Origin: Glandiceps talaboti
Taxonomy: Eukaryota > Hemichordata > Enteropneusta > Spengelidae
DNA length: 25,000 nt
Direction: 5' to 3'
Assembly: GCF_964340395.1 (NCBI RefSeq)
Contig: NC_135557.1
Coordinates: 5,411,216 to 5,436,215, forward strand
The notes beneath the pieces were generated by a model. It saw nothing but the letters and a program-made list of their open reading frames with translations. It was not told where the DNA came from and did not search any database. Shown one piece after another: positions 1 through 9,760 of the stretch. Position 1 is the first letter of the stretch. Each line of letters opens with the position of its first letter. The translations under genes were made by a program, and so were the position numbers.

Positions 1-1060
1 ATCTTATCTCAATGAGTTTTCCACGAACAACTAAGCTCATCTATTCACACTTAGTAAGTCTTTCAATGCTGTTATGATCAACGACGTCTGGTGAATTTTG
101 ACAGATTCACATGCTCTGATTTTTAAAAAGGTTCACTCTAATGGCACGTAACCTAGCAACAAAATATAAACGTGTTGTCGTTGTCATCATGTTTGTAAAC
201 GTCTGTCTGTCTCTGTGAAATAAGTCTAAGACGTCGACAACCACATGTCAATCTGAACGTGATACTCCGTCGTCCAGAAATTAGGTGCGGTACACATTTA
301 GGAACAATACAATCCTATTAATTCGGCTGCTTAGACAAGTAACGGCACCGTTTTCAATTTCTGTGGATAGGCTGCACCCTGGTATGTACAAGAGAAGTGC
401 TTTTGTACAATGGGCGTACCGTTATATTTGAAGTGTTTCACTGACCGTTGAAGGCTATCGTCTACCACTGAGCTGTCACTTTTTGTCGAGAGATGTGTGA
501 AAAATTTGGTCTGACTGCATGCTACTTTCTTTCCTCAAAAGTTTTTACTGGAACGCAGAAGATGATTAAAACGATTTAAGTGCATGAATTACATTGTAAG
601 CAACTGTCGTATTACCTACAGGGATTCGACTGTGAACATTTCCAAAATGGCGGATACGGTCTAGAGAAAGTAATCCCCCATGTCTGTAACTGTGAAAACA
701 CGTATCAATGCCTTTCATATTATATTCGTTTGGACTTTAAGTGCTTAATTCGGGCCAACGAATACAGTTTGGAATTTAGGCCAAACCACAAGAAGCTTTG
801 TTATCTTTGATAGCAAGTCGTATTATCATTCCGATGGTTTCAATTGCGATGCACTTACATGTAGTTTATAAATCGTGGTTGGTTATCCAGAGTTGTCGTC
901 TGCGCTGCCACGATGTCAAATAGTTTCCAGCCCTGATACTTTTCTCATTTAATTTTGGTATGGATTCTATTACAAATCTCAACATATTTGTATTATACTT
1001 TGCCAAGCTTTATATCTTGAGATAACTCCTCTAACAATGGTTCTAGCCTAATAGCAAGAA
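1..1060. other. Unique non-coding sequence
   Basis: No frame here has a recognisable domain, and I see no tRNA or rRNA. The longest frame (580-810, plus, 76 codons) has no family resemblance and no convincing splice signals. I see no mobile-element ends. Most likely intergenic or intronic. Confidence 0.6.
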
Positions 1061-1067
1061 GACAGAC

Positions 1068-1116
<49 letters not shown>
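1061..1116. repeat. (GACA)n tetranucleotide microsatellite
   Basis: About 14 units of GACA, with one GATA-type variant near the left end (gacagacagatagacag). The same motif appears in the composite tract at 9135-9183. It is a simple slippage repeat in A+T-rich unique sequence, with no sign of coding use. Confidence 0.97.
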
Positions 1117-2165
1117 TTTTGTTAAGGTTATAAAACTGGCATCAGGAAAATCAGTGTCATCATAGATAATTTAATAGGCCACGTATGTATCAGTTTTTTG
1201 CGCTCACTTTTCTGACTTGTACCAACCTTGTATTTGTCGGCACGGGTTAAACATAAAGTTTCTAAACGGACATAGCAGGTCATCGAACGTTGTTATTTGC
1301 CGATCCGATAATCAGTGACGTTAGATTAGTTGCTGTGGGTTAAAACAGCGTGACTTGAAAAAGAGGAGTGAACATCGACTATTAAAAAAATATTCAGAAA
1401 TTAAAACTACGCTGAAATTAAAAGTACACTAGATATAGAAAACATACGTTTCGTTTGCTGACCGAATAAAGAGATAGACCGATCGTTAGCATCTTCCGTA
1501 CTCCGGAACGGGAGGACAATTGGTATTAAGACGTTTGAATTATTGATTGAAACGTTCTTGAGAAAGTCTGTTGAGATGTGAAACTGGTCTAAGATTCGCA
1601 AGCCGTTTTTTACTGACGAATTTTAGCTAGCTTTGTAAACCTTTCCCGTCTAAAATGAACAAATTACGGATAAAATACTGCGGAAAATATCATCAATTCT
1701 GCTTGACTCCTTGAGCGGGAAAGATTTCGAGACACGTGTACGCCCGACAAAATATTCACACTGCGCATGTTGAGGTAGAGTGTTCAGTGTGTAGTGCTAT
1801 TGTGTCTGTATCAGATGTTTGATTGTACAATTTAGAGAATGATCGGGTATTAGTACTATTACAAAATCGGAAATCAACGTCTCAGCATTAATGTGGCGGG
1901 AAAGCAAAGTGGCGGGAAAAAAATCGTGCCACAGTACAATGTAGGGTCAATGATCGCCCACTAGGCCTAGCTATACTTCATATTTAGCTAAAAGATACGT
2001 CTAGTCCATGGCGTCTCATTTATATATAGGCCTACTTTGCTCAAAGTGACAAATCATTTACCGCAAGTGGTGTTTCCCTTCTTCTAGTTTGAGATGTTGC
2101 CAACAATTCAACGATTTCTAATTAATATATATATTATATTTGTTTACTCCCATCACTACTATTCT
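1117..2165. other. Unique non-coding sequence
   Basis: Open frames are short and unremarkable (for example 1407-1601, minus, 64 codons). The only notable content is a pair of E2F-type nine-mers, listed separately. Confidence 0.55.
1895..1919. promoter_or_regulatory. Paired GGCGGGAAA (E2F-type) sites
   Basis: Two exact GGCGGGAAA nine-mers start 16 bp apart (1895-1903 and 1911-1919), both preceded by GT. The reverse complement TTTCCCGCC fits the metazoan E2F/DP consensus TTTSSCGC. Close pairing of such sites is typical of E2F-controlled promoters, but no gene is visible next to this pair, so function is inferred from the motif only. Identical nine-mers recur at 5001, 15025 and 17831. Confidence 0.3.
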
Positions 2166-2190
2166 AACATTGTGTTCATAACACAATGTT
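2166..2190. repeat. Perfect 11-bp hairpin
   Basis: Arms AACATTGTGTT (2166-2176) and AACACAATGTT (2180-2190) are perfect reverse complements around a 3-nt CAT loop. There is no following T or U tract to suggest a bacterial-type terminator. It could be the core of an old foldback element or a chance palindrome. Confidence 0.7.
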
Positions 2191-2756
2191 TTATTGCTAA
2201 TTAGCGAGGCGTTTCCATTTACCGGAATTAAACCTTGTGTCGTAAATTTGTCGGCCTGTTTGAAATCTTGCCAATAAAACTTGTCTTTCATTATTCTGGC
2301 AATTTGCCAGATTTTATAAAAGTAAACCGTATGGTATTTCCCGGCCTACAAATCTAGTTCCCAGAATACATGGATTAAATCTTTGGAGCTGTGCCAATAT
2401 TGTCAGTGCGTATACGTTAATGTGAGATTCCAAGATTCATAACATTTTTCTGTAATGTCATAATTTATGCTTCGTCACCTAAAAATGCACATGAACGGGT
2501 TAATGCAAGAAGGACCTAACTTCATTTTTTTTTTTTTTAACTGTTAACAATTCTAATTTTGTTTGTGTGTTATTTCTCATCTCAGAAATGGTCAACTTTT
2601 ATTGTACAAGATAACTAAGTACACAAGTGAATTCAAGTTGATTCAGAGTCTAATGGGCCTAGTAGAAAACTGTTTTGACTCTTTCTACTAAAAATGACAC
2701 TTCTGGAAAGCCCTGATGACATTTTTCGTTGGTGGAAGTACTGCAAAATTCAGGAG
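2191..2756. other. Unique sequence with a second small hairpin and a T tract
   Basis: TCTGGCAA (2295-2302) and TTGCCAGA (2304-2311) form a perfect 8-bp stem around one T. A 14-T run lies at 2525-2538. No gene is recognised. The hairpin lies about 110 bp after the one at 2166-2190; I see only weak hints that both sit inside one older inverted repeat. Confidence 0.5.
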
Positions 2757-2991
2757 ACATACATACATACATACATACATACATACATACATACATACAT
2801 ACATACATACATACATACATACATTCATACATACATACATACATACATACATACATACATTAGTACATACATTAGTGAATACATACATACACACAAACAC
2901 ACACACATACATACATACATACATACATACATACATACATACATACATACATACATACATACATACAAACAAACATACATACATACATACA

Positions 2992-3044
<53 letters not shown>
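2757..3044. repeat. Compound (ACAT)n/(AC)n/(AT)n microsatellite
   Basis: Mostly ACAT units, with ATTAGT/ATTAGTGA interruptions near 2860-2880 and short ACAC and ACAA variants. It then runs into a pure AC tract (about 2999-3032) and ends in a short AT tract (3032-3044). Long open frames cross it in several phases because ACAT and AC units contain no stop codon; they encode only Tyr-Ile-His-Thr or Tyr-Val-Cys-Met repeats and are not genes. Confidence 0.98.
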
Positions 3045-3052
3045 GCACATGT

Positions 3053-3215
3053 GACCGTATGTGACGGTATACAGAGGGGGCTACAAACTACGTGAATGTA
3101 TGCAGATGGGGGCGGGGCTACAAACGACCGTATGTGACTGTATACAGAGGGGGCTACAAATGATCGTATGCGACTATACAGTGGGGGCTGCAAACGACCG
3201 GTTTGTGACTATATA
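3053..3215. repeat. G-rich minisatellite, about 36-bp unit, 4.5 copies
   Basis: Units begin at 3053, 3089, 3126, 3162 and 3196 (partial), with lengths 36, 37, 36 and 34 bp. Each full unit carries a GTATGTGACTGTATACAG-like half and a GGGGGCTACAAAC-like half. Unit 2 is the most divergent, reading GGGGGCGGGGCTACAAAC. The array follows directly on the AC/AT microsatellite, so both may have grown by slippage or unequal exchange from the same unstable spot. No coding sense is apparent. Confidence 0.9.
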
Positions 3216-3750
3216 ATTCAGTAAGATTAGTTAAATGTGACCTTGTAAAAATGTTGAAAATCGTTTGGGAATTAAAATCAGATTAAACCCGATGTCGAAA
3301 TCCTCGGTCGCAAAAACCTTGATAAGTTTAGACACCACTTGTTATTCCATACAAAGAACGTCACCGAATGATGTATATCTTCGAATTAAAAATATCAGTG
3401 CAATAGATAATTCAGTCTTCCTGTTTTATCCATTGTAACACTTCAATAAAATGTATATTTATAGCCCCAGATTTGAACGTCTGAAGAAAGTAAGTCAATG
3501 TGAACTCAGTCTGGTGAAATAGTAATGTCAGTGTACAACTCGAAAATTCTGATAAGCCCTGTCTGCTTCTTATCAACTTATTGAATGTCGTTTGTTATCT
3601 TCCCAAGACAAGACATGGTACTATTAGCCTGCTGTCAGCACATGTATAAACCAATCACGATTGTCATTTTGCATTTTAATACACGGCATTAGCATTAGAC
3701 TTTCCCAAAATCCACATTATGTCAGCCATAAAATGTCTTATTGTTAGTAA
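3216..3750. other. Unique non-coding sequence
   Basis: Lies between the minisatellite and the CA/CT tract. It contains AATAAA near 3446, but no open frame, repeat copy or RNA gene that I can support. Confidence 0.55.
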
Positions 3751-3964
<214 letters not shown>

Positions 3965-4640
3965 TCTCTTTGTTTGTATATGTCTATCTGCCTATTGTTT
4001 ACACAAAGTCGACTTAGTACATTAAGGTAATCTTGAAAAGAGGATTTCTCAAATAGATCAAAAAAAGGTATTTTATTGACCCAGAAACCCAATTAGTTGT
4101 GATGTAGTTACGTGTAAGATATTTAACCTATGACAAATGATGGCCTGTACACAGATTCTTAACACATTGCAACATGACCTGTCGTCTGCTTCCTGTTCCC
4201 GCGAAAGCATCATTACAATAATAAACTCACTTTCGATGTAAAGGGAGTTTGTTTTTGGAATAATTAAGAACATTGTATAAATTATTTAATATGTATATTA
4301 TAATTTGCAAAATTATAGAAATTGGAGATGTTTTCATATGTTTATTGGATATTATACCACACATGATGTGGTCCAGTCCAACTGGCATGTAACACGTAAG
4401 TTAACCTTGTCTGCCGTACCAACGTTCGGCTCATCTAATTTAACCCCAAGTGACCTCAGAAAGGAATTCTTGACGTCTCTCTAGAAATTTCCCTAAACAA
4501 CGCGAACGGATGAATAAAAATGCAATGTACTTTACAATTGTGGGAATGGAAAGCCAAAATATTGTACGTATTGATGCTGATATTAACACAATTTAAATAA
4601 AAAATTGGGAGTGTTTTTCTACGTATTCTAAATTATATCT
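3965..4640. other. Unique non-coding sequence
   Basis: A+T-rich stretch with no recognised gene or element. The minus frame at 4073-4273 (66 codons) shows no domain. Confidence 0.55.
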
Positions 4641-4761
4641 AATATATCTATATATATATCTATAAATACACACACAAACACACACACACACATACATACA
4701 TACATACATACATACATACATACATACATACATGCATACATGCATACATACATACATACAC

Positions 4762-4798
<37 letters not shown>

Positions 4799-4829
4799 AA
4801 CAAACACACACACACACACACACACACAC
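4641..4829. repeat. Compound AT/CA/ACAT microsatellite
   Basis: Begins with AT-rich steps (about 4641-4666), then CA, then ACAT with ATGC variants (about 4691-4770), then CA and CAAA blocks ending at 4829. Met-Cys-Val and Tyr-Val-Cys frames on the minus strand are artefacts of the repeat. Confidence 0.97.
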
Positions 4830-5826
4830 GAAATATATATCGCGTGATTTTATAAGCTTAGAATGTCACATAATATAATCGTATATGTACATGTACGTGA
4901 GCTGCATTTTTTCTCTTCTATGAATTTGTAAGACATTTAAGTCAACTTTAGTAACAAAATTGCCCCCTTCTTTCAATAGCATATTTTCCGATTCACTGAT
5001 TTTCCCGCCAAAAGTTTTTGACACAAATCACTTTTCAAGTAAATCCGTCGTCTGGTTCGATTTGACGTCACAAAACAAGCCAATCTACGTCACTAAACAT
5101 CAGACACGGAAATAGTAGGTCACGGAGGTAAAATGTCTTCTATGAGATGAAAATAAATGTAGACATTCTTTCGTGGTAAATTTATAGTTTCCTTTTGACA
5201 TGATTTATATATTTCTAGCCTGCAGACACTATTAATCTGGTCAATCCTCATCGCATGCGTAGTAGACGTTGTAGAAAAAAAAAGAGTATTAGCCAATAAC
5301 TGCACTCGTACCATGAGTAGGCTGGATCGTATCATTGCCTTTCGCAGTTGTATGGATCTTTTTAATTTCGAGTTGATGTATTTTGAATTCAAAGTGAAAA
5401 GAAGGGTTATAGACATTCCTTCAATAATAAATGTCTTGCCCCTTTCCGTCAACAGCAGAACTCTCCTCGAGAGTGGGAACATTACCCGTGCTCGCTAAAA
5501 TGGGTTCTTTTCAACGACGTTATGTATTCACACAATTCAAGTTAGTGCAGTTATTCCACCCTTGTCTTGACGAGGACCTGAACTGGGGTCGTCTTTTATC
5601 GTTATCGTAAATGGGTTGTTGGTTTTACGACGGTGATATACACCATGTAAATTCAGTGAAGACACACATGTGTCATTATTACTTTCATTAAGTACACTGT
5701 AGTTCTATATATGTTCTTTCTAAGTTATACTTACAGACAAAATTTGATTGAACAGTGATTAGACATTTTACCTTGATTGATGAGAAATGACACATCAGAA
5801 TTATCTGACTATATTGTGCAGGACTA
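4830..5826. other. Unique non-coding sequence with E2F-type and CRE sites
   Basis: The minus frame 5120-5482 (120 codons) is the longest non-repetitive frame in the window. It has a haphazard composition, no domain I recognise and no support for a start or splice sites, so I do not call it a gene. Regulatory-type motifs at 5001 and 5063 are listed separately. Confidence 0.5.
5001..5070. promoter_or_regulatory. E2F-type site and palindromic CRE
   Basis: TTTCCCGCC lies at 5001-5009 (followed by AAAA, as at 17831). A full palindromic CRE, TGACGTCA, lies at 5063-5070, and a second ACGTCA half site at about 5087-5092. CREB/ATF proteins bind the full palindrome. The cluster could be enhancer or promoter DNA, but no transcript start or coding exon is visible nearby. 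Confidence 0.25.
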
Positions 5827-6145
5827 TTAAAGTGGACATATGGATGAGGATTGGGGTATTTATTTTGGATTTTTAATTTATAAACAATTTTATCATGGTT
5901 TCCTACTTGAAAAATCAATGTGAAACAATATGTCAAGTCCTTGTTTGTAACTCAACCAATTGCAAAATATTAATATATGAGTAAAATGTTTGTTATTGTA
6001 GGTACAATAACAAACGTTTTACACACTTTTTAGCTTTAACTTACAGACTTTGTCAACTTCTTAAGTAGGAAGCCATGATAAAATTATTTTTTAAATTAAA
6101 AATCCAAATTAAATACCCAAGCCTCATCTGATATGACCACTTTAA
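5827..6145. mobile_element. TTAA-bounded foldback MITE, copy 1
   Basis: Starts TTAA-AGTGG and ends CCACT-TTAA. The two halves are long imperfect reverse complements. ATTTTATCATGGTTTCCTAC on the left matches the inverse of GTAGGAAGCCATGATAAAAT on the right. The middle closes as a near-perfect hairpin, TTTGTTATTGTA / TACAATAACAAA (about 5990-6013). There is no internal coding capacity. A clearly related copy lies at 18236-18584. TTAA at both ends fits a piggyBac-type target duplication, but TTAA could equally be part of the terminal inverted repeat. The right arm lacks about 20 bp that copy 2 retains. Confidence 0.85.
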
Positions 6146-7490
6146 TAGTCACAGAATATACATGAATATATCAAAATACGTGTAGAATAACATTTCCATG
6201 AACTGAATATTCGTAAAGTTGAGGGAAAATACATGTAGTAAAAGAAAGAAAGAAAAATATCCTCCTGAGGCTATCTCTCTACAGGTGAATCGTGCACGAC
6301 GCGTTGATTGATAGATTTTTATAGGCGCCTCTTTAGTAAAACAACGGTAGCTCCGTCTCCCTTCTGTGACAACGGCAAAAACTGCGGTCAGACTGACGCA
6401 AGAAGTGGCGATGAGAGTAATTTCTTTAAACATTATCTGTGGGTCATTAGGCACAACAACAATAAACGGTGCGACTGTGATAACATTGCAATTGTATGGT
6501 CTCGTCAGTTATCGTATTTAGGTCATGCAGCTTGGCGTCTTAATTGTAGTTCGCTGGCACCTGTCAAATCTCATGGTCTACGAGACTTCAAATTTGGCAA
6601 AGTGTGACTTCGGATTTTTAAAAAATCACATTCGACCTGTGTGTGAAGCAGGAATAATTCCTAGTTCTGTACGAAATATTAAGACTACAGTTAGGATGCA
6701 TTATTAGGCTTAATAAAGAGTGTGTGGTTCCGATTACGCTCAATTCTAGAATAGGTAGGGTAGGTAGATGATTTCTTTTTCATGTGTGAGTGTCTAGTTC
6801 AGGTAGTTATGTTTTCCGTTGTTTTCCATATGGTCTCTGTGTTATTGGTTTCTTCCCATCAGATGGACAGCCATTACAATTTGGAAGAACAGTTTTATAT
6901 TGTCTTTTTAAGTTGATGTCAGTTTTCACATACACTATTTCTCGCGAACTTCACGATGTTCGCGATTTTATTTATTTTTTCTCGAATACGTAATAACAAG
7001 TTCAGGGTCGGCCGTTTTTTGGTGTGGTCGGGTATTATATCAAACCGGAACCAAACAATTGCTGTAGCCCTTGTACTGTATTCATTCGATGGACACTATA
7101 AGACACAACTTTGCAACAAGTCTATTCGCCAAAATTTATGGCGGTACAAATAGAGTGAACAGTCATACAAACACTACAATGGGATCACATCCTGTCACTG
7201 TTTACTATAATTTTGAAAAGAAAAGAAAGTTATGTGGTTTACAATAAAATGACATATGTTATGTAGATACCATATAATATGTAATAGAGCCGTACAAAGT
7301 GCGTGCGCAGACAATACTGACATACAATTTTGTCTATTTATATACTGTTGGGTCTTTTCGTCCTATATTGCAAAACCAACGTAAATAATGTAGTACTCTG
7401 TGACTGACAGTAAAAGGGTACTTCTGAAGCCCTATTTAGTTGTCATCTCACATTTGATCTGAAAGCATTAGGATGTCATTTTGGGGGTTG
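6146..7490. other. Unique non-coding sequence
   Basis: Open frames on both strands overlap here (6149-6454 minus; 6308-6607, 6525-6707, 6790-6993 and 6956-7153 plus). None shows a known motif, and they contradict one another. I see no element ends or tandem arrays beyond short AAAG runs at about 6240. Confidence 0.5.
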
Positions 7491-8235
7491 CTAATCAGTT
7501 CTTTATATCCCTATGACGTACGTGACGTGTGCAGGTTCTAAACCTTATTTTGCATTTGTAACTAACTTGTAAACACACTGGGTCTGTTTAGATTTGCTTC
7601 TGAATATCAAAGTTTAGTTGCATATTTGTGTATAAAATGTGTGTTATGTACGCTGTCTTTGTTCCAAATTGAGAAGAAAGTTACAGTCAATGACCCTACA
7701 GACAGTGTCGACTTTCAGATTTATTGTACAAGGTATCGCTCAAACGTGAACGTAAGACGATCACGTGACAGCGAGACGACGTCCCCACCATCGTTGGAAA
7801 ATAGCAAAGTTTTGATTTATGAGACGTGACGTCACGGTAATCACGGACGTTGTCATCGATAATCTAGACTCACGTGTCAGTGTTCAAAAAGTGTTCAAAG
7901 CGCTGTCGTACAAGTCAGCTCCACGTCCATCAACGTGATTGATGGTACTGCTAAAGACAGTCATTTATCATACGAGATGAATAGATTCCGTTCCTGGTAG
8001 CCACCAATTAGAAGTATCGTATTTCACCATACTAGGCAAGAAATATACCTCCGGGACGAAACAAAACTTTCAAGTAATTTATAAATAAGAGTTTGTGCGA
8101 CCTTTGACCCTTCTGTACCCGTAATGTGTCCCGAGTCTTTATACGACCTTTAAACTCGTTCAGTACCAGGCTTGTGTGACCTTTCACCTCTTCATCTATA
8201 TAACGGAAATATAGTGACGTCTTTTAAAAAAATAA
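7491..8235. promoter_or_regulatory. ACGT-motif-rich unique region (possible regulatory DNA)
   Basis: This stretch carries an unusual number of ACGT cores for A+T-rich DNA: GTACGTGACGTG near 7517, TCACGTGAC at 7761-7769, a palindromic TGACGTCA at 7827-7834 and CACGTG again near 7872. It then leads to GACCTTT elements at 8098-8188 and a TATATAA at 8197-8203. Together these resemble bZIP, bHLH and nuclear-receptor sites upstream of a TATA-like box. No coding exon follows, so a promoter is only a possibility. Confidence 0.2.
8098..8188 (-). promoter_or_regulatory. Array of three GACCTTT elements, first a DR1-type site
   Basis: CGACCTTTGACCC (8098-8110) reads GGGTCAAAGGTCG on the minus strand, a direct repeat of two RGGTCA half sites with 1-bp spacing, the DR1 form bound by HNF4- or RXR-type receptors. 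CGACCTTTAAAC (8144) and TGACCTTTCAC (8178) repeat the same core, with similar flanks (TTTGTG / TTTATA / CTTGTG before each). The stretch may be a decayed tandem repeat, a receptor site cluster, or both. Confidence 0.3.
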
Positions 8236-9210
<975 letters not shown>

Positions 9211-9451
9211 TGTGTCAACTGGGTCATCATAAAGGTATTCTTTTACATGAGATAGTGTTGGATGTTGTATTTACTCAGTGGAGAAAAATCAATTTGTTGA
9301 TGATATCAGGAAAACCCCTGTCGTTGAACGATATTACTTTGACATTGAATACAGTTTAATAGTTTCATTTCACACAAGCGACAGATACCAAGATAATATC
9401 CCATAATACGTACTCGGATTCTTTTATTACAGTTTTGATTTATATCTGACA
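9211..9451. other. Unique non-coding sequence
   Basis: A short A+T-rich stretch with no recognisable content. Confidence 0.5.
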
Positions 9452-9760
9452 GAGGAGGGGTCAAATGTTGGGAATAAATTATTCATCTGCTTCAACTATG
9501 AGATTTGTAATATCCTTTTGTCAAAGTAAAGGAAAAATTCTTAAGTCCAATAAAGGTCGCAATGCCCTGTTTGTCTGCTTCGTTAGGGTCAAAGGTTAGA
9601 ATTAAATTATACGTCTGCTTTCATTGAGAATTATAATACTAACATCAACAACACATGATAAAGGTTTATTATACCAGCCTATGGTGACTCAGAGGTCAAA
9701 TTCAAATGATGTAGACAGTTTTAAAATATCATTTCTTTTTATATAATTTGGTCAAAGGAA
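9452..9760. repeat. Decayed tandem repeat, about 105-135 bp period
   Basis: Three blocks start with a GRGGTCAAA-like sequence at about 9454, 9585 and 9691. The first two share GGGTCAAA, then AATTAAATTAT or AATAAATTATTC, then the CTGCTTC/CTGCTTTC step and TGAGA. The third keeps GAGGTCAAA and an AT-rich continuation ending near TTTGGTCAAAGG. GGGTCAAAGGTTA at 9586-9598 is also a DR1-type receptor site. Divergence is high, so boundaries are approximate. Confidence 0.45.

Noticed and set aside
1769-1782. TGAGGTAG resembling the let-7 5' end
   Set aside because: Only the first eight bases agree, and no precursor-type hairpin surrounds it.
2688-3193. Several 110-130-codon frames on both strands
   Set aside because: They are translations of ACAT/AC repeats (Tyr-Ile-His-Thr, Tyr-Val-Cys-Met); the repeat contains no stop codons, so open length means nothing.
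5055-5063. GGTTCGATT resembling a tRNA T-loop or B box
   Set aside because: No acceptor, D or anticodon arms can be placed around it.
5120-5482. A 120-codon minus-strand frame
   Set aside because: No motif, no splice context, random-looking composition; frames this long are not surprising by chance in 25 kb.
6149-6607. Overlapping frames on opposite strands (101 and 99 codons)
   Set aside because: Mutually exclusive, with no domain or acceptor/donor support for either.
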